The notes under the pieces are model-generated. The model did not search any database, was not told where the DNA came from, and saw only the letters and a program-made list of their open reading frames with translations. 64,000 nucleotides of DNA from an uncultured Prevotellaceae bacterium (GTDB taxonomy: Bacteria; Bacteroidota; Bacteroidia; Bacteroidales; Bacteroidaceae). The stretch covers positions 120,542 to 184,541 of the forward strand of contig CACZGH010000011.1 of assembly GCA_902780635.1 (NCBI GenBank), given 5' to 3'. Position numbers and translations under genes: made by a program. This document shows, one piece after another, positions 33,927 to 43,574 of the stretch. Every line of letters starts with the position of its first letter. The stretch's first letter is position 1.

Positions 33927-35270
33927 TTATAAGAGATTCGTCACAAACCACATTCCAGAGTCGGAGTTGCTTGTGAGTTTGATCGTATTCAAATTAAATT
34001 TCGTGGCGCCGGCAGAAATATTAAGTCCTCCAGTAAGCAGGTTGAGCAGCGTACGCAGCGACGGCACTTGATTAAGTATCGCCTCACCTGAAGGAGTATC
34101 GCAACCTTCGTAAGTCAGGTTGAGTACGCCACCATTGAACCCACCAGTATAGCTAAAGACCAATGTAGTGGTGGTTCTCGACCTATAGGTCACACGCAGT
34201 TTGAATTTGTCTTCCACTTTCTGGAGTCTGATCTGCTGCAGGGTACTCTTTCCCAATTCCGTCTTCATGGTGTTCATCAACTCTGCATATTTGTCCGACA
34301 TCTCAGAAGAGGCATTCCATATCCATGCACGCTCATTCACACTGAGAGACTCCTCAAAGAAACGTGCGGGCTCATCTCCATCGATATAATAGTTAGTGTT
34401 GTCAACACTTTCAAAGACATCAGAAGAGGCGTTGTAGCGGAAGTCTTGCACTTTCTCTTCCTCTGTAATAGTGATTTGGTCACGGAAACGCAGATAATAG
34501 TCATTGCCACGCTTGGTGATGAGAAATGCATTGAAGCTCTGGTCTATGATTTCGTCACCATTATAAGGGAAGATGTTGGGGATACCATCGTTGGCACCGG
34601 TCATCTTGTAGATGCTATCGCCAAAATGCATCACGTTGAAAGTAGGGGCATTGGCAGGGAACATGCTGTTCTGGAAAGTTTTCACGTCGGCGAGATAGTC
34701 CGCATACTCCACTCCTTGCTCAATGGGTGTGAGCAGATTGTAGGTACCACGTTTCTTGCCTTTAAGCATCATATACGATGCGTCTTCAGGAGCGTCGACG
34801 ATGATGAACTCATAGTCGCCTTGGCAGCCTTTGCCTGTCTCGTCGTTGGACTCGTCGGCATTGCCGGTGAAGAAGATGTCCTCAGGGTCGCAAAATGCGT
34901 GCAGACAACTATTGTGCGAGTTGAACGTCAGCACTGGACCATTGTCGGTGATGATTTCCCACAGCGAGGTGTCCTCTTTATATTTGTTATCAGAGAACAC
35001 ATTGTCCATCGAGACATTGACCGAATGGTCTTTGTTGAAACGGCACAGCAGCAGGTAACCGTTGCCATATGGATACTCATTTTGATTGGTGGGATAAAGT
35101 TGCATAGCCCATCCGTTGGGGGAAGCCATCAGGCGTGAGGAGTAAAGTGAACTAGCCTCATTAAGACGCTCGGCGGCCGTCTTGTCGAAGATAAGGTCTT
35201 CCTCTTGGACGCAGGAAGTCACCGCACAGGCAGCGGCAAGGACGAGGGTTAAGGATAATATCTTTTTCAT
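33927..35270 (-). CDS. DUF4302 lipoprotein
   Basis: 447 aa. Signal peptide with lipobox (AVTSC, Cys20), followed by an early AERLNEASSLYSSRLMASPNGWAM-type region that identifies the DUF4302 family, known mainly from Bacteroidota SusC/SusD loci. It is probably anchored in the outer membrane. Its function is not established; position suggests a substrate-binding accessory. It lies 12 bp downstream of the metallopeptidase gene. Confidence 0.8.
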   Translation of the reverse strand: MKKILSLTLVLAAACAVTSCVQEEDLIFDKTAAERLNEASSLYSSRLMASPNGWAMQLYPTNQNEYPYGNGYLLLCRFNKDHSVNVSMDNVFSDNKYKEDTSLWEIITDNGPVLTFNSHNSCLHAFCDPEDIFFTGNADESNDETGKGCQGDYEFIIVDAPEDASYMMLKGKKRGTYNLLTPIEQGVEYADYLADVKTFQNSMFPANAPTFNVMHFGDSIYKMTGANDGIPNIFPYNGDEIIDQSFNAFLITKRGNDYYLRFRDQITITEEEKVQDFRYNASSDVFESVDNTNYYIDGDEPARFFEESLSVNERAWIWNASSEMSDKYAELMNTMKTELGKSTLQQIRLQKVEDKFKLRVTYRSRTTTTLVFSYTGGFNGGVLNLTYEGCDTPSGEAILNQVPSLRTLLNLLTGGLNISAGATKFNLNTIKLTSNSDSGMWFVTNLL

Positions 35271-35282
35271 GTCGTTGATGCT

Positions 35283-36497
35283 TTATTGTAATGACTTGTA
35301 TTGGTTCACACCATCACGTAGCACTTCTATCAGCGTCTTGGAAGGGTCGCTGTCTGAGGGAGCGGTGAGTTTGTTGATGAGCAGACCATTTTTATCATAG
35401 ACGAAACTACCATCAGAGTTAGTGACGAACTGTCTCTTTTGCACCTCGCGGCGGAGGTCGTCGAGATTAATGTTCCAGTTGGTCTTCAGCCACTCGCGCA
35501 CATAAGTGAGTTTCTGGTTGATGATGGCCACACCATCAATGCCACTATTATGCAGCCACTGCACCTCACCGTTTTCCAGAGCCACGGTGTCATCGGCATT
35601 GCGCTTGCAGACACGACGGTAAATCTTGTTGTCACTACCACTGGTCGATGATTTGTAGTAACCCACAGTGTCGAGACTCTCGGCACCAGCGGCACGTTTC
35701 ACATAGTCACTGTAGCTGTCGCAATCGATCAGTTCCCACTCGTATGCAGCGGCTCCCATCAGGCGTTCCCATGTCAATGTGTCCATCGTCACATAGTTGG
35801 CCAGGGTCTCCACCCAGTCCTCACCAGCGGCACTTGATGCATATGGCGAGACGAAACCACGTCCAGCTGCCACCGAGTCGGGGGTGTCGCTCCAGGTTGA
35901 AGCGTCATAGCTGCTGTTGGAGAGCAGGTTGAACGCGGTGGGACGCAAGATGGTCTGGTCGAGGATGTGTCCGAACTCATGGTGCATCGTCTTGAAGAAG
36001 TACTCATTCATATAGTCGATGTCAGCAGGATTGAGACGGTTGACGTTGTAGAGTGTGATTTTCAGTCCTCCCTCTGCCACACCCAGTGTCTCAGTACCCT
36101 GACTAGGGTTGTACGACTTAGAACCGATGACATGTATGATACGCGGACTGTTTTTCTTCAGGAACTCGGCTGTTCCATACTTTTCGTAGACATCGTACCA
36201 TAGATATTTTGAGAGCACTGCCAGATCCAAACTTTTGTCGTAGGCGGCTGGTGTGAGATTTTTATCCATATCTGAACCCACATCCTCCATGCGGTAGATG
36301 AAACTCACGTTATAGGGTACAAGATAGTTGACTTTCAGGAAAGTGTCAAGCGGGAATGAGTATTGGGTCCGATCCAATGGATAATCGTTAATATCGAAAA
36401 TCGATGCGGTGAAGTCATCGTCATTACCACATGACGTGAATCCTACCATAAGGGCCAAAGTGGCCAAAAGCAATATGTTCAATCTTTTTTTCATCAT
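35283..36497 (-). CDS. Putative zinc metallopeptidase, Mx1 type, lipoprotein
   Basis: 404 aa with a lipobox (GFTSC). The central part carries a gluzincin-like helix with HHEFGHILDQ, which provides the HExxH zinc ligands, and a downstream ETLANYVTMD acidic segment. This is the Peptidase_Mx1 type found beside SusD genes. It is probably on the outer membrane facing the medium, cutting a protein or peptide substrate for import through the SusC/SusD pair. Substrate unknown. Confidence 0.82.
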   Translation of the reverse strand: MMKKRLNILLLATLALMVGFTSCGNDDDFTASIFDINDYPLDRTQYSFPLDTFLKVNYLVPYNVSFIYRMEDVGSDMDKNLTPAAYDKSLDLAVLSKYLWYDVYEKYGTAEFLKKNSPRIIHVIGSKSYNPSQGTETLGVAEGGLKITLYNVNRLNPADIDYMNEYFFKTMHHEFGHILDQTILRPTAFNLLSNSSYDASTWSDTPDSVAAGRGFVSPYASSAAGEDWVETLANYVTMDTLTWERLMGAAAYEWELIDCDSYSDYVKRAAGAESLDTVGYYKSSTSGSDNKIYRRVCKRNADDTVALENGEVQWLHNSGIDGVAIINQKLTYVREWLKTNWNINLDDLRREVQKRQFVTNSDGSFVYDKNGLLINKLTAPSDSDPSKTLIEVLRDGVNQYKSLQ

Positions 36498-36511
36498 TTG
36501 CTCCTTTCGAT

Positions 36512-38257
36512 TTATTTGATTCTGAAATCTTCTTCATTGAATACCAAACGGTTTGAATTGGCTGCTTCTATTGGGCCACGAGAGGAAGCCATACCGGCGG
36601 AGATGGTCTCCCAAGGCACCTCGATGGCACGTCGCACATCATTGCCAGCGAGTTCGATCTGCTCTTTGTATAGACCCACAGTATGGGTGTAATTAACACC
36701 CCACCGTTTGAGGTCGAAGAAACGGAGGCCTTCAAACATGGTCTCAAAACGCCGGAAGGCGTTCAGGCAGTTCATATAGGGTGTGGCCTCATGTGGTATC
36801 ACATAGCTACTGCTAATATTGGTCTGTGTGAAATCCCAGTTCTCAAAACAGTTGCCATGTCCCGTGTTACCAGCATAGTATTTCTCTATCATCGGCTTGG
36901 TGATCTTCAGGATATAGCCACCCTCGAAATACTGCTTGTAGTCAGCCTCCGAGAATTTGTCGATACTGTTGTTCCAATAGGCGCAGAGGTCACTGCATCC
37001 GGCATCATACTGTCCCAGCATAATATAAGCCTCGGCACGCTCCAGAAGCAGCTCATTGGCAGTAAATGCACGCAGGATGATGTGCGGATAGCCGATACGG
37101 GCTATCTTGTCGCTATACTCAAACTGCTCGAAAATCTTGCTGTTGATGTAGCCATAATCGTGGGTGCTGCTGCCGAAGCACATACCGCTGACCAATGCAA
37201 TGGGGCATACATAGTAACTTTTCCAGAAATCGTGATTTGAACTGATCATGAAAATGTCGCGGGCCGATGGTCCGGCACAACTGTAACGATAGCCGAAACA
37301 ACGACGTTCCAACAGCGAGTTAGTCACAAGAAGCATCAGGTTGTTGTTCAACTGAGGATCCTGCCAGGCATTGCTGTAGTCGTCACCCGTAGAACACTCC
37401 GTGAAGATGGAGTAGTCCATCATCATGTTCATGAGTGTGTTGTTATCAGTACCAAGTACCGCATTGGCGTGCTCAATCACCTTTGCCCACTCACGCTTAT
37501 AAAGATAGAAACGTGCTGCAAAAGCATGGGCAGCATTGACATTGAAATGCCATTTGGGCACTTTGTAGTTGATCTCGCTGATGTCTTTGAGACCTTTCTC
37601 CAAGTCTTCTTGTATAAGGCGGTACACTTCTGACACATTCAGGCGGTTGTACTCTTTTTGTACAACATCTTCCAAGACGGTCACGTAAGGAACGCCAATG
37701 TCTTTCTTGCTCGCTTCTTCGTCTTTGTAGGCTTGAGCAAACATGTTCACCAAACCGAAATGGCTGTAGGCGCGTACCAGATGGGCCTCGGCCATGGCTG
37801 CTTTCAGTTTTTCACTCACCTCTCCGTGGTTCTCTGCGATGACTTTCTCTGCAGCATCTAAGGCAGAGTTACAAATGGCTATGCTGCTGTAGTAGTCAGA
37901 CCACAACATGCCAGGAGAGTCGTAGTCGCCGTAGGTAGCCATACTGGCAGGCTCAAAACGGAAGAGCTGATCATCCCAACGGTCATAACTACTCCAGTTA
38001 TAGTGGGTTTCCACCTGTTTTTCCCATGGCTTAGTGGGTAAGTGGGGAGCCTGGTTGTCTATCAGATTGTCACTCGACAGCTCTGCAATCCATGAATAAT
38101 TGGCACCAGGATAGGCACTGTTGAGTAACTTGATAATCTTGTCTTCAGTGTCGATTTCTGTGCGCTCATCGGGAGCGTGGTCAAGAAAACTCTCGCTACA
38201 GGATGAAAACGACAGGGCGACAAGAGCTGCAAAAATAGATAAATATTTGATTTTCAT
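36512..38257 (-). CDS. SusD/RagB-family outer-membrane lipoprotein
   Basis: 581 aa. Lipobox FSSC (Cys19) and the SusD start SESFLDHAPDERTEI, TPR-like helical pattern, AEAHLVRAYSHFGLVNMFAQAY, and late NELLLERAEAYIMLGQ and RRFETMFEGLRFFDLKRWG, all family hallmarks. It caps the SusC transporter and captures substrate at the cell surface. The gene follows susC by 43 bp and precedes the peptidase by 14 bp. Confidence 0.95.
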   Translation of the reverse strand: MKIKYLSIFAALVALSFSSCSESFLDHAPDERTEIDTEDKIIKLLNSAYPGANYSWIAELSSDNLIDNQAPHLPTKPWEKQVETHYNWSSYDRWDDQLFRFEPASMATYGDYDSPGMLWSDYYSSIAICNSALDAAEKVIAENHGEVSEKLKAAMAEAHLVRAYSHFGLVNMFAQAYKDEEASKKDIGVPYVTVLEDVVQKEYNRLNVSEVYRLIQEDLEKGLKDISEINYKVPKWHFNVNAAHAFAARFYLYKREWAKVIEHANAVLGTDNNTLMNMMMDYSIFTECSTGDDYSNAWQDPQLNNNLMLLVTNSLLERRCFGYRYSCAGPSARDIFMISSNHDFWKSYYVCPIALVSGMCFGSSTHDYGYINSKIFEQFEYSDKIARIGYPHIILRAFTANELLLERAEAYIMLGQYDAGCSDLCAYWNNSIDKFSEADYKQYFEGGYILKITKPMIEKYYAGNTGHGNCFENWDFTQTNISSSYVIPHEATPYMNCLNAFRRFETMFEGLRFFDLKRWGVNYTHTVGLYKEQIELAGNDVRRAIEVPWETISAGMASSRGPIEAANSNRLVFNEEDFRIK

Positions 38258-38300
38258 ATCTTTCCTATTCTTTTCTTAAAGTTTTGCTTCGGCTATTTGC

Positions 38301-41300
38301 TTAAATGCCCAGACGCACTGTCAGGGTAAACTGTTTGGAGAGCGGCGATGCCACACCACCGGAGTTGACGAATTCCGGATCCTGGCCATTCAGTTTATCA
38401 TCGGCATAAATGAGGAAGAGATTGGTAGCGTCAAGTTTCAAAGAGGCTGAGCCAAGGCCAATCTTGCGGATGAGATTCGGACTAAAGTCGTAGGTCAGCG
38501 AGATATCCTTCATGCGGATAAATCCACCATCGGCCACACGTGCTGTAGAATAGTTGTAGGCACTATATGCATATCCCAATGTATAATCGTTGTAGTTCTG
38601 ACGACGGCTTGCGATAGTAGGTATCGTGGTTTTGTCCTCGTCACCTGGCACCACCCATCTGTTTTTGAACTCCTTAGGCATAGCCGTCTGGTCGGAGTAA
38701 CTGGATGAGAAAACTGGGTCAAGACGCAGTTTGTTGCCAAAAGAGTAGGTGATGAAGATATTGAGACGCCAGTTTTTCCAACTGAACATGTTGTTCAGAC
38801 CACCCGTGGTGGTGGGCTCAGCACTGCCTTCGTATTTCAGGAAGTCGAGCTTGCTATATTCCTGGAAGTTGATGTTGGTAGTGGTCACATCGCCCTCCTC
38901 ATTGATGATGGTGGGGATACCTTCATCGTTCAGACCCACAAAGGGGATGGAGAACAGTGAGCGGTGTGGATAGCCTTCACGGGCAAAGCCATTGCCGGTT
39001 ACCAAGTCGATCACACGGGTTTGAGAAAGCAGGTCGGTGATCGTCGTACTACTGTAAGCAAAAGTAAAGTCGGTATTCCAACGGAAATCTGTGGTACGGA
39101 TGTTCTGAGTGGAGAGTGTAGCTTCAACACCATGAGAGCGCATGGATGCCACATTGGCAAACTTACGAATCTCACCACCAGCACCTTGAGTGTTTACATA
39201 ACCCATCAAGTCGAAGTTGTCACGCCAGTAAGCATCAACAGTCAGGTTGATACGGTTATTAAAGAAACCAAGATCCACACCGACGTTGAACTCGTTTTTC
39301 TTCTCATAGGTCAATTCTGAGTTTCCAAGCTGGCTCAGATAGATGGCAGCCTCTTGCTGGTCTCCCTGTGGGCGCCACAAGATAGTGGGACGGTAGATAG
39401 GAAGTGCATTCGTTGCTGTGGTTTGCTCGCCCACCAATGAATAGGACAAACGAAGTGAAGCATGAGAGAACCAGAAATTGTGTTCGGCAGCCCATCTCTT
39501 AAACCACTCTTCCTCATGGCCATTCCAACCTAATGATACGTTCCATGTGGGAAGCCAACGTGAGCTACGTGCTTTACCCAACTGGTTGGAGCCGTCGTAA
39601 CGGCCTGTCAGGTTGAGTGAATAGCGGCCTTTATAGGAATAGTTGGCATTGGCGAAGTAAGCCAGACGGCGGTTCCAAGACTTGGCAAACGAACTGATTC
39701 TTGTTCCTTCTTCTTTCATTTGCTTGGTTCGAGAGGGATCCAAGTCGGTCATACGGCTGTTCTCATAGTCGACTTCCATGATGACAAACTCTGTGGCATC
39801 GTAGTCAGCTCGGTTGGCTTCCATACCAGCCAAGGCATTAAAAATGTGAGTGTCGTTCCACACCTTATTATAATTTATCGTGCCGCGGAAGTCGAGCTGT
39901 TTCACCGCATTACGATTAAGCGTGTAAATACCACCCTTCGTCATGACGGATATCGGCAACGAGTTGGGTTTGTCGGGGTCTTGATACAAATAAGAGTTGT
40001 TGTACATGATGTTGGGATTGTCAACACCTGCACGGTATGCCTCAGCCTGGTTGGAGTGGTTGAGCACAAAATGCTCACGCTCCGAACGGTTGATACGATA
40101 TGAACCTAAAGCATTGAGTTCAAGGCCTAAGATGGGCTTCCATGACAACTCGCCCTGGAACTTGATATCCATCACGTTGACATCGATGTAGTTGTTGTCC
40201 AACTCGTCGAAGATGTTGAAACGGGCATAGTTACGAGTGTACACCTGTTTAGGGTCCAGTGTACGCGCCGTGTTCATACAGAAACTGAACGGGTTGATAT
40301 CGAAGTTGCGGCTTACGGTGCCACTCACTACGTCAGTGCTCTGATTCAAGGTACCTGGAGCGGTCTGGTCGCGGAATGAACTGGTGGTGCGCATGGTCAG
40401 CGTCAGTTGCTTCGACAGGTTGAACGAAGCGTTCATGTTGGCAGTATAGCGCTGCACCTTACTATCCTTATACCATCCTGGGTCGTTCATGGCAGAGAGG
40501 GAGGCGTAGAGGTTGGCCTTGTCTGTACCAGTAGCGATACTCACAGAGTGGTTCTGCATGATGTTGTCGTTGAAGAGGAGGTCGAACCAATCCGTGTTAC
40601 GGAACTCAGCGTCTTGCAGATATCTATTGATAGATGCCTGTGTGAAAGGGAGTCCGAACTGTCCGTTCTCATACTGGTTCATGAGGGCATACATTCTACC
40701 ATAGAGACCTGCTGATGAGCCATTGACCACATTGGCAAATTCGAGCCAACCCTTAGCTTCCATCTCTTTATAGATACCCATCTGCTCCTGAGAGTTACAG
40801 ATATTATAGTTGCTATAACTGGGTTTCATGCGGTAGGTGAACTCACCGGTATAATTGATGCTGCTGTGACCAGCACGGCCTTTCTTCGTCGTGATCACCA
40901 CCACACCAGCCATGGCACGAGCACCATAGATAGAAGTGGCACTACCGTCTTTCAACACTTGGAAACTCTCGATGTCATCAGCGTTCAGACCAGCGATCGC
41001 ATTGGAAATCAAGGTCTCGGCATCGCCAGATGAGAGGTCATCGGCCGACACATTCACAGCGTCTTCCATAATCACGCCGTCGACCACCCAAAGTGGTGAA
41101 CTACTACCATAGATAGAAGTGGCTCCACGCACGCGGATTTTGGGTGCGGTACCAAAAGTACCTGAAACGTTTTGAACTGTCACACCAGAGACACGACCTT
41201 CAAGTGCGCGTGAGACATCGGCCACACCGTCGAGTTTGGCCTTGTCGGCATCCACTTTGGCAGTAGCTCCCGTGAAGAGTCGTTTGTCCATTTTCTGGAT

Positions 41301-41621
41301 ACCTGTCACCACCACGTCCTCCAGTTGGTTGGCATCGGAGTAGAGTGTGACCTTAATGTTTTTACCACCTTTCACTGTCTGCTTTTTCATGCCGATGTAA
41401 GTCACCTCAAGGGTGGGATTGGCAGTTGGAGTAACTAGTGAGAAGTGTCCGTCAATGTCGGTCACCGTAGCAGTCTTAGTACCTTTGATGGTGACGGTAG
41501 CTCCAATGATGGGGTCGCCGTCATCGCCAGAAACGACCGTACCGGTGACAGTGTTTTGTGCGACTGCAATTCCTACGAATAGGAATAGGCAGGACAAAAG
41601 CATGCTAAGTCTTTTTCTCAT
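38301..41621 (-). CDS. SusC/RagA-family TonB-linked outer-membrane transporter
   Basis: About 1106 aa. Signal peptide (MLLSCLFLFVGIAVAQ), a carboxypeptidase-regulatory-like domain (about 25-100: GTVVSGDDGDPIIGATVTIKG), TonB-box-like EDVVVTG, plug domain with KIRVRGATSIYGSSSPLWVVDG and SIYGARAMAGVVVITTKKG, then the 22-strand barrel ending in FTLTVRLGI. ATG 41621 (MRKRLSML) is chosen; 41633 is an alternative. It imports material captured by SusD using TonB energy. It is the first gene of the locus, behind a consensus promoter. Confidence 0.96.
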   Translation of the reverse strand: MRKRLSMLLSCLFLFVGIAVAQNTVTGTVVSGDDGDPIIGATVTIKGTKTATVTDIDGHFSLVTPTANPTLEVTYIGMKKQTVKGGKNIKVTLYSDANQLEDVVVTGIQKMDKRLFTGATAKVDADKAKLDGVADVSRALEGRVSGVTVQNVSGTFGTAPKIRVRGATSIYGSSSPLWVVDGVIMEDAVNVSADDLSSGDAETLISNAIAGLNADDIESFQVLKDGSATSIYGARAMAGVVVITTKKGRAGHSSINYTGEFTYRMKPSYSNYNICNSQEQMGIYKEMEAKGWLEFANVVNGSSAGLYGRMYALMNQYENGQFGLPFTQASINRYLQDAEFRNTDWFDLLFNDNIMQNHSVSIATGTDKANLYASLSAMNDPGWYKDSKVQRYTANMNASFNLSKQLTLTMRTTSSFRDQTAPGTLNQSTDVVSGTVSRNFDINPFSFCMNTARTLDPKQVYTRNYARFNIFDELDNNYIDVNVMDIKFQGELSWKPILGLELNALGSYRINRSEREHFVLNHSNQAEAYRAGVDNPNIMYNNSYLYQDPDKPNSLPISVMTKGGIYTLNRNAVKQLDFRGTINYNKVWNDTHIFNALAGMEANRADYDATEFVIMEVDYENSRMTDLDPSRTKQMKEEGTRISSFAKSWNRRLAYFANANYSYKGRYSLNLTGRYDGSNQLGKARSSRWLPTWNVSLGWNGHEEEWFKRWAAEHNFWFSHASLRLSYSLVGEQTTATNALPIYRPTILWRPQGDQQEAAIYLSQLGNSELTYEKKNEFNVGVDLGFFNNRINLTVDAYWRDNFDLMGYVNTQGAGGEIRKFANVASMRSHGVEATLSTQNIRTTDFRWNTDFTFAYSSTTITDLLSQTRVIDLVTGNGFAREGYPHRSLFSIPFVGLNDEGIPTIINEEGDVTTTNINFQEYSKLDFLKYEGSAEPTTTGGLNNMFSWKNWRLNIFITYSFGNKLRLDPVFSSSYSDQTAMPKEFKNRWVVPGDEDKTTIPTIASRRQNYNDYTLGYAYSAYNYSTARVADGGFIRMKDISLTYDFSPNLIRKIGLGSASLKLDATNLFLIYADDKLNGQDPEFVNSGGVASPLSKQFTLTVRLGI

Positions 41622-41670
41622 ATCGGATATCATGTTGTTATTATGTCGAGATGTTTTTAGATACAACTTG

Positions 41671-41702
41671 CAAATTTAGTCATTTTTTAAGCATAACACA
41701 AA
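41671..41702 (-). promoter_or_regulatory. Promoter of the SusC/SusD locus
   Basis: Minus-strand TTTG (complement of 41699-41702), 20 nt, TAAATTTG (complement of 41671-41678), then C. A full match to the Bacteroidota consensus. No sigma/anti-sigma pair or hybrid two-component gene lies next to it, so the regulator of this locus is not visible. Confidence 0.8.
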
Positions 41703-41796
41703 GAAAATGCTAAAAAAGTGTAAAATTATGGTGTTAAAAGTGATTTGTGCATGGAAATATTGTAATTATGATGCCAAACAGCAACTGTACCAATAT

Positions 41797-41829
41797 GAAA
41801 AAAAGAAACCCCTCAATTAAGGGGTTTCT
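41797..41829 (-). terminator. Intrinsic terminator of the coiled-coil lipoprotein gene
   Basis: AGAAACCCCT (41804-41813) and AGGGGTTTCT (41820-41829) form a perfect 10-bp stem with a 6-nt loop. On the minus strand it is followed by TTTTTTTC. It begins 36 bp after the stop at 41866 and separates this gene from the SusC promoter. Confidence 0.9.
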
Positions 41830-41865
41830 ATTGGTCTTCTTATAGAGGGGAAAAGAAGAATATCA

Positions 41866-42720
41866 TTACTTCACCAGCACCACTAAGTATTTGCTAGTGC
41901 TCCAGAAGACGTCGGGATTGTTGATACGCAGCACATATTGCTTGGTGGCGTCGGGGCTCAGTGTATATGAGCTGGCCGGGTGTGGTGTCATCACTTTTGC
42001 CGACTTGGCATAGAGTTTGATTTCCTTGTCTACGCGCGTGTCAATCTTTGTGAAGTAATTTTTGTTGAAATTCTTCTTCAGCACCTCGCCTTTCTCCAGG
42101 ATATTCTGCTCTTTCAGCTCACTCTTTGTGCCAAAGACATAGTAAGCCATGTGGAGCTGCTTGTCTTGCTCACTGATGGTCTGCGACTTCTGGTTGCTCT
42201 CGTCTTTCAACTCAGCAACGTCGTTGTTGAGGGTGGTGATGGCCTCGTCAAGTTCGGTGATATGAATGTCTTTGGCATTGAGCTCAGCACGCAACTGCTG
42301 TAGTTTGGTGTCTTTGTCCTCCAACTGTGACACAAGGGCCTCGATGGTTTTTTTCAGCTCGTCGCCTTTGATGCTGCTCTCACGGAGTTGCTGCCGCATT
42401 TTCTCTATCAGTTCACGGTTTTCCGCCATCTTCTTCTGGATGAACTGGATGTTGTCTTTGATTTGTTTTGTCTTGTCAGCACCTTCACCGTCCTTGGCTA
42501 TCGTCACATGGTCTTCAGCCTCGGCTATCAGCCTGAAGCCCTCTTGAATCTCATTGAAAGTAGCCATCAGGTCGTTGATTTCGTTTTCACGCTGGTCGAT
42601 GATCATCTGCAAGGAGTCGCTCTTGTCATTCTGTGTCATGTCGACCATCGGTTGCTTCTTCTCTTCGTTGCATCCTGCCAAAGCAAGAATACATACTACA
42701 AAATAAAAAAATCTCTTCAT
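41866..42720 (-). CDS. Coiled-coil lipoprotein
   Basis: 284 aa. Signal peptide with lipobox (ALAGC, Cys17). Residues about 40-190 are strongly heptad-patterned (DQRENEINDLMATFNEI, LRAELNAKDIHITELDEA) and predict a long coiled coil. A compact C-terminal domain follows (YYVFGTKSELKEQNILEKG...VLRINNPDVFWSTSKYLVVLVK). The length and layout recall the Bacteroides fragilis Cbp1 type of glycosylated surface protein, but I cannot confirm that from sequence alone. It is a single gene with a strong terminator. Confidence 0.7.
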   Translation of the reverse strand: MKRFFYFVVCILALAGCNEEKKQPMVDMTQNDKSDSLQMIIDQRENEINDLMATFNEIQEGFRLIAEAEDHVTIAKDGEGADKTKQIKDNIQFIQKKMAENRELIEKMRQQLRESSIKGDELKKTIEALVSQLEDKDTKLQQLRAELNAKDIHITELDEAITTLNNDVAELKDESNQKSQTISEQDKQLHMAYYVFGTKSELKEQNILEKGEVLKKNFNKNYFTKIDTRVDKEIKLYAKSAKVMTPHPASSYTLSPDATKQYVLRINNPDVFWSTSKYLVVLVK

Positions 42721-42750
42721 TGTATGCCTTTTTTGATATTTGTTCTTTTT

Positions 42751-43425
42751 CTATTTTTCGCAGCCTTCCAACACAATCACAATCTCTCCTTTAGGAGGCT
42801 GCTCGTCGAAATGTGCGCACACCTCCTCTAATGAGCCCCGCACACATTCCTCATGCACCTTACTGATTTCACGCGCCACACAGACCCTGCGCTCAGATCC
42901 AAAGACCTCGGCCAACTGCCGTAACGTCTTCACCAGCCGATAGGGTGACTCATAGAAAATCATCGTCCGCGTCTCTGTGGAGAGCGCGTTGAGACGAGTC
43001 TGCCGACCTTTCTTCTGAGGGAGGAACCCCTCAAAGCAAAACCTGTCAGAAGGGAATCCCGATGCCACCAAAGCTGGGACAAAAGCGGTGGGTCCTGGCA
43101 GACACTGCACCTCCACTCCCGCCGCTACCGCTTCTCTGACGAGGAAAAAACCAGGGTCGCTGATGCCAGGAGTGCCTGCGTCACTCACCAAGGCGATGGT
43201 CTGCCCTGCCTTAAGACGCTCCACAATGCCCGCGGAGGTGCCATGCTCATTGTACTTGTGATGGGAGAGCAGATGGTTGTGTATCTCAAAATGCTTCAGC
43301 AGGATGCCCGTTGTGCGGGTGTCCTCAGCCAGTATGAGGTCAGCTTCTTTCAAAATCCTCAAGGCTCTTAGAGTGATGTCCTCTAAATTGCCCACTGGGG
43401 TCGGTACAAGATACAATATGCCCAT
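42751..43425 (-). CDS. rsmI: 16S rRNA (cytidine(1402)-2'-O)-methyltransferase
   Basis: About 224 aa from the ATG at 43425 (MGILYLVPTPVGNLEDITLRAL). SAM-binding SDAGTPGISDPG, PGPTAFVPALVASGFPSDRF and FYESPYRLVKTL are diagnostic for RsmI. The protein is shorter than E. coli RsmI because the C-terminal extension is missing, as is common. It modifies C1402 in the ribosomal P-site region. A promoter box ends 9 bp before the start, so the mRNA leader must be very short. Confidence 0.93.
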   Translation of the reverse strand: MGILYLVPTPVGNLEDITLRALRILKEADLILAEDTRTTGILLKHFEIHNHLLSHHKYNEHGTSAGIVERLKAGQTIALVSDAGTPGISDPGFFLVREAVAAGVEVQCLPGPTAFVPALVASGFPSDRFCFEGFLPQKKGRQTRLNALSTETRTMIFYESPYRLVKTLRQLAEVFGSERRVCVAREISKVHEECVRGSLEEVCAHFDEQPPKGEIVIVLEGCEK

Positions 43426-43433
43426 ATTGGCTA

Positions 43434-43464
43434 CAAATATACACCAAATCACAGAAACTTCAAA
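43434..43464 (-). promoter_or_regulatory. Promoter of rsmI
   Basis: Minus-strand TTTG (complement of 43461-43464), 19 nt, TATATTTG (complement of 43434-43441). Full consensus. Expected transcription start is almost at the ATG, giving a nearly leaderless message. Confidence 0.72.
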
Positions 43465-43501
43465 AAATCAGCGTGTTTTTTTAGTTTTACTAACATATTC
43501 G

Positions 43502-43532
43502 TTTGCCATTTCGCAGAATCTTTGTACTTTTG
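43502..43532 (+). promoter_or_regulatory. Promoter of tdk
   Basis: TTTG (43502-43505), 19 nt, TACTTTTG (43525-43532), then C. Full consensus, divergent from the rsmI promoter with about 40 bp between the two -33 boxes. tdk starts 42 bp downstream. Confidence 0.78.
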
Positions 43533-43574
43533 CACTACCTCAACCAACCCTTTACACCCATCTAAACTCATCGC

